Of a DNA stretch of 64,000 bases, positions 46,101 to 58,100 are shown piece after piece (position 1 is the first letter of the stretch; every line of letters starts with the position of its first letter). The notes beneath the pieces were generated by a model. It ran no database searches. It was not told where the DNA came from and was given only the letters and a program-made list of their open reading frames with translations. The position numbers were made by a program, and so were the translations under genes. Origin of the DNA: Mytilus trossulus (taxonomy: Eukaryota > Mollusca > Bivalvia > Mytilida > Mytilidae); NCBI RefSeq assembly GCF_036588685.1, contig NC_086386.1:32107883-32171882 (forward strand), given 5' to 3'.

Positions 46101-49100
46101 CCGGGATTACCATTATCCGCTTCCGGAATCGGATCCGATATTGTAATTGTCTTCCCCGGCCGCCATTTTATTTTCAATGTTGTTTTTGACAGATGAAGTG
46201 AGATACGATTTTGCTCGGATTTACACAATATTTGTCGGCGATTTTCTGTATAAATCTTCCGGTTGAACTAATTGAACAGACGTTACGTGCGATGTTCGTA
46301 CATGTGTGTAAGCGTAACATAACGTCGCGAATATTTCGTAATGTTCAAACCAAAACTTCGACTGAAACGTTGGTTTTAAGCATGTGCGACATTCTTGTAA
46401 GACTCCGCAAAATCGACGGTGCGTTTTAACTACTTATCGAAAATTGATGTACTTTAGATTATTGAAAAATTAAGAAAAATAACATTTTGAAAAATATTAA
46501 AATTCTACCATTATAAAAGCTTTGATGAGCAAATAATTGACGTAAATTTGAGTTGAGTTAGTTTTTACGTCACAAAATGGCGGTGCGACAACCTTGTAAG
46601 CCTTTGAAAAATCGCTCATAAATTACCAAATTTCACTTTTTAGAATATTTGTCTTTTAATTCATAAAATTAAGCAAAATAACAATGATGTAGTAAATACA
46701 AATACTAACCTTTTCCTTTTAGATAAATGTTTTTGATTCTCAAATCTAAAATACCATTTTTTATTCTACCGTGGGACCGAATTGCCCTTGTAGTATGGAA
46801 CACTTAATTTTTTTTATGACTTTACCAAAACGTCATAAAAAATGCATAAAAAATGATTAATGGAAAAAACCGTTTTTCAAAATATTAAATATTTTAGACG
46901 AAAATCACAGTTTAGTGGTTACAAAAAATGAAATATGTTACGCGGGACAGCCTAAAAAGAGCCGTTTTTCAAAACTGAAGCTTGTCGCATGCAGCATTAA
47001 ACATAGTTTCAACAAATATTTTTCTTTTTTATTTAAAAAAAAATCATTTTTGTTCAAAATGCGTACAATAGCAATGAATATGATATCACAAAATAAAATA
47101 TTTTGGACTTGCATCATGTCAACTACACCGATTTTCCAATGAGGTACGAACATCGAGCGTAACGTCACATCGCTGTCATGGATAGTAATGATGAAAATAA
47201 GTTTGAGATCGTTTATTAGAAAACTTTGGTAAAAATGTTTGGAAAGCTATTTTTTTATTTTCTTTCAAGGTCCATCGGGCGTAGCAAGTAACCAAGTAGA
47301 AAGTCCGACTGCAAAAATGAAAGGTCGCATACCTCGGACCACCGCTAATTTGAACCCCTGCGTCCAAATTGAAAAGATACGAAATTTCGTATTCTAATTC
47401 AAAATTGCCGCCAACAGCGTGATCAGTCGAACTTATTTTAATAGACTGCTGACGTAAATGACTACGTATTGATGACAAACAATATTCCTACGACTTTTGC
47501 AATTTGGGAAATCTAAACTACTTGTCTTTAGAGATTTTCGGCGATTAAATATTTCATACATTTGTTCTTTGACATCTTAGCCAAAAGCTCAGGGGAAAAT
47601 AAATTACATAAGGATTCCTAATGTGCTCTACTTGCTATGTGCAACTTCAAAACTTTTGGGAAAATCAACGATCATTTAAGGTTTTTTGGTCATATTTTTT
47701 GTAATCCAGAATGAAAAGTATGAAAAAAATGTCCAATAAATTATAAATAACATAATATCCAGCCAGATATTAACAATGGCACGTATTTCAGCATTTATTG
47801 GGTAGAACACAAATCCAGGGTGCTCGCATTAGGCAGCTTAACTGCCTAAAAACCAAACACACAGCAATACGCACAGTGAAGCTCATTTTTAAAAGTCGTC
47901 CGAGTCCGATGTCAGGAAAGGTAATATTAGAAACTAAACAAAATGAACATGGCTCCGTGTTGAAGGCCGTACATTAACCTATTATGGTTTACTTTTTTCA
48001 AATGGTTATGTGGATGGAGAGTTGTCTCATTGGCACTCACACCACATCTTCCTATATCTATATATGATACAAAAATAAACAATGATAATGTTTTGATCTT
48101 CTCCGCGATACATGAGAATTACAGAGGCTTTATACATCGGCTCTTGTAATTCACTGAAAATTAGAAGTTTGATCTAGTATTAACTTTTGTATAAATTAAG
48201 TCATATCGCTACATGTCACGCTGCCAAGTTTAGAAAAGTAACACGTATACAACAAGTATTATAAAGATAAAATAAAATGAACAGAACAAAACCTTATAGA
48301 CCGACATGCTCGAGTATTCACTTGCTATAACTCATAAGGTTTCTGTCGACAGGAAGACACGTCAGCAGTGCCCCGACTCAAAAGTTTTACTACGCGCTAA
48401 CTAACTACTCATCACTCTCACGTTTCTGTAGTTTTTAAGCCGCGAGTTTGGTAGAGAAGCAACAGTTTTTGGTTGATGATCAAGCCGCACGTCATGTAGA
48501 CCACTTGTCGATGCTGTCAAAAAAATATGAAAAATATATAAATAGTAAAATTGATAATGGAAATGGGGATTGTGTCAAAGAGACAACTACCCGACCAAAG
48601 AAAAAAAACATCAGCAGAAGGTCACCAACAGGTCTTCAATGTAGCGAGAAATTTCCGCACCCGGAGGCGTCCTTCAGCTGGCCCCTAAACAAATATATAC
48701 TAGTTCAGTGATAATGAACGCCATACTAATTTCCAAATTGTACACAAGAAGCTAAAAATAAAATAATACAAGACTAACAAACCTGACTTGGGACAGGCGC
48801 AAAAAAGGCGGCGGGGTTAAACATGTTTGAGAGATATCAACCCTCCCCCTATTCCTCTAGCCAATGTAGAAAAGTAAACGCATAACAATACGCACATTAA
48901 AGTTCAGTTCAAGAGAAGTCCGAGTCTGATGCCAGAAGATGTAACAAAAGAACTATACACAGAAACATACCCTCTCTTTATACAACATCATCTTGAAGTT
49001 TTCAAAATAAAACCATGTACTTAAATCTCCTTTGTTTAGATGGTCCCTGTAGTAAGTCTGTGCCTCGTATCCAAAACTATGGAACATTTGGTTAGGACGG

Positions 49101-52100
49101 AATAAAACACAAGTCGGTGCTTTGGGAGTCAATCCTCCTTCGGACGACCAAGTTTGACATTTGATTCTCGGTTGTTCTTCATTTCCTTGAAGGTATTCAT
49201 CATAATCGTGCTTGCTACAGTAGGCATATCCAGAAAAAGCGGTTCCAAAATCGATGGCAGCAACCACGAGTTTCTGAATTATGACAATATTTGATACTTT
49301 TTAGACGGCAATATTATACATATAAAATATTATTGTTAACGATAATTAAAAAAACATTAATTAAAAGTAAATCTTAACTTAAAACATATCTATAATGCAT
49401 ATAATAAATTCCAAGTGCAACTTTTATAAATATTAAAAGGTCGCCAAAAGAGTTTGATGAATTATTGAGAGATATCTGCAAAACATTCCTTTAACTGAGG
49501 TCATTCATGAATTAGAAATGCGTCATATTAAACAGTATGACCTGATACCATCATGTAGCGTTATCGCAAACTTTCAGCCAATAGGAACAAAAGGAAAACT
49601 TCTTCTACATTTTGAACCATGGTAGAGAGTTAGGCAATCATACCACATATGATCACTGTGTATGTCATCAATTACTCTTTTTGTCAAATCTGTTTCAAAA
49701 TTTATATAAGAAAAATGTAAAATTGAAGCTTTAGAAGTCCGTAATTCTGCTAAAAGTCGGTCATTCGAACGAACATCATACTTTAATGTCGGGTTGTTGT
49801 CTCTTTGGCACATTCCCCATTTCCATTCTCAATTATATTGTGGCAATATTGGAATTAAGAGTAATTTATTAGCTCCCTTTTAAGTTTAAGCATATTTACA
49901 TTTTATATAATTACTATTGTTTACATGGAAACTTTCACCTGTGTTTATGTACACAATAACTGTACTCCTTTTCTAAACCGGTTATTAATAGTTAAAGGTA
50001 AGATTGTGTTGGTTAAATTGCAAATCTTATTTTAAGAAAGTACCATTTGTTAAGTCATTTTGTTATTAATTATATACTGAATTCACATTTAATACATTGT
50101 CCAGAATTCATACTTTCCTCGAATTGTCATTACAGCCATGCTGTTTACTATTACTGTTCTGGACCATTTCGTATATTAAATGTGTTGGCACTAATTAGGG
50201 TTTAAACGTTAGGACTTGGGACTAAAATGGTTCAAATGGTACAATTTAAAAGCCCTACTTTCAGTAAGATATTTTCCCCCCTTTTATTTAACTTCTTTAT
50301 TGTTGTACAACTTACTGTCATAATATAAGAATACTTATTGTGTATTTTGGTATGAAATAAATATGATAATTTATGTATTACTTCTTTAAGACTTCCCTTC
50401 CTAGAATGCTGGCTTATACTTGTCCAAATCATTTCCCGGTCAAGTATTAGCTTTGTCCTCCCGGAGAATTGTCCGTTATTTTGGTTGTTGTAGACACTTG
50501 TCCCCTAGTGTGACAAGGTGTCCAGGGCAGAACTGGTCTTCATAGTTTGGGTATAGAACCTGGGTTTATTTGGTTATTTCGTGGCTGCGCTAGCATTAAG
50601 TAAGAAGGTATCCAGGAAACGTTACTTTTACTGGATGCTAGATCAGTCCGTTCACATTTTGGTGCCGTGACCATACAAATTGCCCTTAAACATTTCTGTT
50701 ATTTTGTAAAATGGCATATTCAATGGATTATGCAAGCGGTATAAGCCAGCATGATAAAGCAAAAATTGAGCATTCTGATAGATTTTCAGATAAAGATGAA
50801 GTTAAGTATAGACATGAAAAAGATTTCAATTTTAGTACTCCATTAAAATCATTTGTTACTTTATCTGAAACCTATGATGATTCAGTAAGGGATAAATCTA
50901 TATTGAAACATCCAGATTATAAGGTAGATAGAAAATTTACTCCAAAAAGATACCAAGAGCCACATTTTAGTAGGAGACCAAGCTATGAATTGTATAATGA
51001 TAGGGATAGATTAAATAAGAACCAAGGATCAGATTATCTCCCAAACAAGAGATACGTTGATAAGGATACATTTTCAGAGGACTATCAACCCTTAAATAGG
51101 TATTCAACTGAAAAATACCCAAGTTATGATTTAAATAGGCATGAAGGGGTTAAGCACACATCTTTTCTTGATAACTTGCCAAACCCTGTTACCTTACATG
51201 AAAAACGTATAGTAAGAAGAGAAAAAGAGCCTCAATCATTTGATGGCAAAACTATCGACTGGCAAGACTATTTGGTTCATTTTGAACAAGTTGCAGAATG
51301 GAATGAATGGAATGATTTAGAAAGAGCTAAACAAATTGTTATGAGTCTAAGAGGTCCTGCTCAGAAAATTTTGAGTACTTTAAGTAAACAAGACCTTGGA
51401 AATTATAATAAAATTAAAGAAAGTTTAAATAATAGATTTAATCCTAGAGAAAGAGAAGCCGCATATGTTTGCGAATTTGAAGCAAGGAGACATTCTAAAG
51501 ATGAAACTGTTTCTGAGTATGGTCAAGCTTTAAGAAGGTTAGGTTACTTGGCTTTTCCAAATGAAAAACAAGATTCTGAAATGATGGAAAAAGTTCTTAT
51601 AAATAAATTCATTAGAGGATTAAATAACTTGGATTTACAAAAGCATGTCCAGTTCCAACGTGCAAAAACGTTGGATTCTGCAATTTCATACGCAATTGAA
51701 TATGAAGCATTTATCAATCCTCAAAATAATATGAGAAAGCCAATGCTAACTAGCAATGAAGTCCCCATTCAAGCAATTAAGGATAATAAAAAGGAAAGTA
51801 CAGAGTTATTAACTCTTGATCAAGTTGCTAAACTAATTGATGAAAAATTAAGTCAACTTAAACATGTTAATACAGAATCTGAAAATAGGAACGGATATTA
51901 TCAAAATAGGCCTCCTAGGTTTAATAATAGGGGCAGAGGAAGGTATTATAGGAATCAAAATAGCTCGACTGACAGAGTCTGCTATAAATGTAATGAGATA
52001 GGACACATTCAGTACTATTGTCCATTGAACAATCAGGGAAACGATTAAAAGCTGATTTAGAGGCCAATACTTCAGCTGTTAAAAATTTAGAAAGGCCACA

Positions 52101-55100
52101 AACCAAAATTGAAAGTTTGATATCAGATCCAATTAAGAGAGTTCAAATAAATTTAGTGAATCAAAATTGTCTTTTTGCCTTTTGCAAAATTGATGAAATT
52201 GATGTTAAATTTCTTGTTGATACTGGATCACCAGTTTCTCTGATTTCTTTTGATACTTTTGAGAAATTAAAACTAAGTTCACAGTTGATTAGCCTAGATA
52301 GTATATTAACAACTGCCAATGGCAATGTTTTAAGTGTTAAAGGCAAATGTATTTTGAATATAGCAATAGGTCCTTTATTAGTTAAACAAGAAGTTATTGT
52401 AGCTGATATAAAAGGGTCATCTGGGATCTTAGGAATGAATTTCTTTGAACAAAATGAAATTGACATTCAAATTAAAAGCCAATGCTTAAGTTTCAATGGT
52501 CAGAGTATTCCTCTTTTTAAAGAAAATAGTTCCCAGTGTTCACGAATTCAGATAGCTAGGCAAGTTTCAATTCCTGCAAATAGTGAAATGATTATCGAAG
52601 CTTCTAAAAGAGATTCATTTGTAGATGGTATTGGCATTATTGAACCATTAGAATGGGTGAAAAGTAAAGGTCTTTTGGTGGCAAAAAGCCTAGTTGATAC
52701 AGAAAATACAATTTACCTAGCTATCATGAATTTGAATTCAAAATCAGTTAAACTTAAACAAGGTGAACAGATTGCACACTTGATGACAATTGAACAAGTT
52801 TTTGATGAGAATAATGCTGAGTCACAAACAGATTCAAAATCTAATGACATATCAGAACAAGTTAATACTTTAAAAGATAATGAATTCCCCGAGCATTTAA
52901 AATCTATGTTAGATAAAGTATCATCAGACTTAAAAGATGAAGAGAAGCAAAAACTGTCTTCACTTATCCATGAGTATAAAGATATATTCGTTGGTCCTGA
53001 TGGTTCTCTTGGGCGAACTGATAGAGTAAAACACTATATAGATACAGGTGATTCAAAACCTGTAAAGATATCCCCACGAAGAGTAGCTTTGAAACAGAGG
53101 GATGTACTTGAAGAAGAATTGAAAAAAATGATTGACAAAAATTTGATTGAACCCAGTTGTAGTCCATGGGCAGCACCAGTGTGCCTTGTGAAGAAAAGGG
53201 ACGGGTCTATTCGATTCTGTGTGGACTTTAGGAAATTAAATGAAAGAACTGTAAAAGACGCCTACCCTTTACCACGTATTGATGACACTCTTGATACCTT
53301 GAGCGGCGGAAAGTGGTTCTCATGCGTTGATTTAGCCAGTGGTTATTTTCAGGTAGAGGTTGCTGAAGAAGACAAATACAAAACTGCCTTTTCGACACAT
53401 AAAGGCTTGTATCAGTTTCTTGTAATGCCGATGGGTTTATGCAACTCTCCCGCTACATTTAGCCGGCTCATGAACCAGGTTTTGGGTGGTTTACAATGGC
53501 ATCGTTGTCTCTGCTATCTGGATGACGTCATAATTTATGGAAAAGACTTTGAAACAGCTTTTGATAATTTGACAACCGTATTTCAGTGTTTTAGAGAAGC
53601 AAATCTTAAACTGAAACCGAGTAAATGCTCGTTTTTTCAAACAGAAGTCAAATTTTTGGGACACATTGTCTCTGCAGAAGGCATTAAATGCGATTCAGAA
53701 AAGATTCAATCCGTTCAGAATTGGCACACACCATCAAATGTCAAAGAGTTACGAAGTTTTTTAGGCTTTGCGGGTTATTACCGCCGTTTCATACCAGATT
53801 TTGCAACTATCGCTCATCCTCTGACACAGCTAACTCAAAAGAATAAATCATTTATTTGGGATGATAAATGTAAAATCGCGTTTGAGACTTTAAAAGAATG
53901 CTTAACAACTGCGCCAACATTATCATTTCCAAGTGAAGATGGCGCTTACATACTAGATACAGATGCTAGTCAAACAGGAGTTGGGGCTGTTCTTTCGCAA
54001 ATCCAGAATGGTGAGGAACATGTCATTGCGTATTCCAGCCGGACTTTAAACAGAGCACAAAAACAGTATTGTACTACAAAGCGTGAACTGCTCGCGGTCA
54101 TTATTTTTTTGTGCCAATTCAGACATTATTTATATGGCCAAAAATTTACTTTACGTACAGATCATGCGTCGCTCAAGTGGCTCAAAAATTTCAAAAACCC
54201 GGAAGGTATGATCGCAAGATGGATTTCTATCATAGACACCTACGACATGGAAATTCAACACCGCAAGGGTTCATTGCATACAAACGCAGATGGTTTATCT
54301 CGCACACCAAAACGGAAATGTAAACGAAGCAATTGTCCTGAATGTACCGAAATGAAAACAGATATAGAATATTTTGAAAATGTCAAAACTACGGATTGTA
54401 TTGATGACTTGAATACCGTCAAGGATGGCCATGCCTCCTGCTTAAGTATTCAATCAGTTATCAATGACACGGAAACTGACGGCGACACTGATAGCGTCAG
54501 AGGTTGTCTTGCGACCCATTTAGCTATCAGACCGGTCAATGTCAATACAGAAGAACTTAGTTTTGACATAACATCAAACTGGCTCAGTTATTGGTCGAAT
54601 TCGCAATTAAGAGAAATGCAAGAGAATGACCAAAATATAAGTTTTATATTGAACAATTTGTTACAATCTGATGAAAAACCCAAAAAGTCCGAAATTCAAA
54701 ACAAATCAAAAGAAACAAAAATTCTTTATGGGTTATGGGAATCCTTGACAATTCAGAATAACCTGTTATGTAAATTTTTTGAAAGAGAAAATCAGGGGCT
54801 TGTTTATCAATTTGTAGCTCCGGAACAGATACGAAATTTCATTTTTCAACAGTTACATTGTACAAAATATTCAGCTCATTTTGGAAGAGACAAAACTTTA
54901 GATCTCATAAAGAAAAGATTTTATTGGCCAAATATGTCAGATTCTATAAAGTTATGGATTAATAGTTGTGATATTTGTGCTAAAGGGAAACCTGGACCAG
55001 GGAAAGGGAAATCACCTTTGAAATCCAGTGTTTCTACATATCCTTTGGACAGAATAGCAATTGACATCATAGGTCCTTTGCCCATTACTACGGGTGGAAA

Positions 55101-58100
55101 TGAATACATTATGGTAGTGGAAGATTATTTCACTAAATGGACAGAATCTTATGCAATACCAAATCACCAAGCTCTTACAGTAGCTGACAAACTTGTTACA
55201 GAATTCATTTGCAGATTTGGTTGTCCATTCCAAATTCATACAGATCAAGGCCGAGAATTTGAATCTGGCCTATTTGCCGCCATTTGTGACAAATTAGGAA
55301 TTGACAAAACTCGAACGTGTCCATACAGACCCCAGTCTGACGGAATGGTTGAACGTTTCAATCAAACTTTACAATCAATTCTACGTTTATTTGTTAATGA
55401 ACATAGAAATGATTGGGACGATCACATTCCATTTATTAACATGGCATACAGAGCCACTCAACATGCAAGCACAAAATGTTCTCCAAATCTCTTGATGTTT
55501 GGACATGAATTAAGATGTCCAATTGATGTTATGTTTGGCTTACCTCAAGGATATAAAAGTATACCTTGTCCAATTGCATATGTTGAGTGGGTTCAAGAAG
55601 CTCTTAGAAATGCATTTCAGTTAGCACATACACAATCTGGTTTAAGTGCAAATAGACAAAAAGAAAATTTTGATAAAAACTTGAAAATAAGAAGTTTTGA
55701 GGAAAACTCATTTGTTTGGAGATGGTATCCTCCAGAAGCAAATAAGAAACTTGGATTAGGCTGGACCGGTCCATACAAAGTTATTAAGAAAATCACTGAT
55801 TTGACATACAGAATACAAAAAGACACAAGTACTAAACAATTAGTCGTACATGTAGATCATTTGAAGCCATACCAAGCTGCACATACTCCAACTATACAAG
55901 AGCATATCGTTACACCACACGAAAATGTACAAACGTTAACTCCACCAGTGACAACTCGCTTTGGTCGTGTTATTAAACCAAGACAAATATTTACTCTATA
56001 ATTTTGTTTTATTGTTTCGCTCATTTACTTTTAGTACTTGTCTACATTACTGTTTGTGATGTTGTGAAAGGGCCCACACGGCATCATAAATGGTAGTGTT
56101 AGAAGGTATGCATATGTACATAATTTTTGTGTTTGTATATAATATATACAGGAATAATGAATATTTTTTTCTTTACTGTAGATTTTTGCAGATTGAATTC
56201 AGTGAATTACTGTGAAAAGATTTATTGAAAATAGGCAAATTTATATGTTTATTAATTATGTATTTTCAGAATGGAGTTGCAATTACATGTATGTGATAAT
56301 GAGTATAAAAGTTTTCAAAATGATCACTTGAGAGATTTATGGCCAGCTGTGGGAGCATATTGTAACATAGAAGAATGTGGAAAAAACCAATTCTTCCGCT
56401 CATTTAACGAGTACAAGTCACACTTTGGAGGTGTACATAAAGAAAAGTTGACCTTATATACCTGCCAGATATGTGATTTGTCTAGAAGGAAATTACAGGT
56501 ACTGAAGAAACATCTAGTTAAGGACCATAAATGCTCTGAAGATAAATATAGATGTATAGAGGTTGCCAATAAAAATTTCATTGACCCGAAGGATGTTTTG
56601 CCTTATCGAGTGGGAGACGTAAAGGAACGGGAAGAAGCAAAAAAATTGAGGGAGAAAGTTGAGGAAAGGAAGCGAAAAGCCAAGGAAGAGGCTCAAGAAA
56701 CCCGTAAACAATATGTTGAGAAGGGAAAAAAACCAAAGTTAGAGGACAAATACTATAATTCAAGGGACGAACATTTGAAGTTTAATTTCGTGAAGAATAC
56801 ACTGACAAGGACAATAATAAAAGCGAAGAAACATTGACATTAGGTGACCAATATTTGTTTATATTCCATATTTTGATACATATTTTTTTAAATATTTTGA
56901 TACATATTTTGAATTTTCGTATACATATTTATTGAACATTTTTGAGATATTTTTTTTATATACAGGTTACATTACGTTTACATATTTCTTCATTATTTTT
57001 TTTTAGATAAAATGATGACATGTGATCTTTAAGTGGGGAGGAATGTGGCAATATTGGAATTAAGAGTAATTTATTAGCTCCCTTTTAAGTTTAAGCATAT
57101 TTACATTTTATATAATTACTATTGTTTACATGGAAACTTTCACCTGTGTTTATGTACACAATAACTGTACTCCTTTTCTAAACCGGTTATTAATAGTTAA
57201 AGGTAAGATTGTGTTGGTTAAATTGCAAATCTTATTTTAAGAAAGTACCATTTGTTAAGTCATTTTGTTATTAATTATATACTGAATTCACATTTAATAC
57301 ATTGTCCAGAATTCATACTTTCCTCGAAGGTAATTATCAGTTGTCATTACAGCCATGCTGTTTACTATTACTGTTCTGGACCATTTCGTATATTAAATGT
57401 GTTGGCACTAATTAGGGTTTAAACGTTAGGACTTGGGACTAAAATGGTTCAAATGGTACAATTTAAAAGCCCTACTTTCAGTAAGATATTTTCCCCCCTT
57501 TTATTTAACTTCTTTATTGTTGTACAACTTACTGTCATAATATAAGAATACTTATTGTGTATTTTGGTATGAAATAAATATGATAATTTATGTATTACTT
57601 CTTTAAGACTTCCCTTCCTAGAATGCTGGCTTATACTTGTCCAAATCATTTCCCGGTCAAGTATTAGCTTTGTCCTCCCGGAGAATTGTCCGTTATTTTG
57701 GTTGTTGTAGACACTTGTCCCCTAGTGTGACAAGGTGTCCAGGGCAGAACTGGTCTTCATAGTTTGGGTATAGAACCTGGGTTTATTTGGTTATTTCGTG
57801 GCTGCGCTAGCATTAAGTAAGAAGGTATCCAGGAAACGTTACTTTTACTGGATGCTAGATCAGTCCGTTCACAATATCAATCTGCTAGTCACCATTTTAA
57901 ACCAAAAATTATATCGCTATCTGCAGAGCATAACGTAAAATAGTAGGGATACATGTTTGATTTCAGAATGACGGTTATTGTTAACTCTTTATTCAACAGT
58001 CACTAACAGACGGACATTCGTAACACTAAATTTCCCGGTCATTTCCTGGCAGAACTATAAAAATAGCCACATAACTTTAAGCTGAAGAAGAATTGATACA

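Larger units (their letters stand above)
49839..57873 (+). mobile_element. complete Ty3/gypsy LTR retrotransposon, 8.0 kb
   Basis: LTRs at 49,839-50,656 and 57,044-57,873 flank a primer-binding-site candidate, gag, pol (protease, RT, RNase H, integrase in gypsy order), an extra zinc-finger ORF and a polypurine tract. LTRs start TG and end CA. The 4-bp flank ATAT is found on both sides (49,835-49,838 and 57,874-57,877), consistent with a target-site duplication. No stop or frameshift breaks gag or pol, so it is potentially autonomous. It lies antisense in intron 1 of gene 3, inside the tail of a dispersed repeat. Confidence 0.95.

Noticed and set aside
46211-46429. 72-codon frame in a CpG-richer patch of the gene 3 intron
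   Set aside because: No similarity to a known family and no splice or start context; might be an old transposon, but not supportable.
50232-50432. 66-codon minus-strand frame identical to one at 57,449-57,649
   Set aside because: Identical only because both are inside the two LTRs; no coding evidence.
54111-54323. Alternative-frame ORFs within pol
   Set aside because: Overprints of the intact pol frame without independent start or motif.
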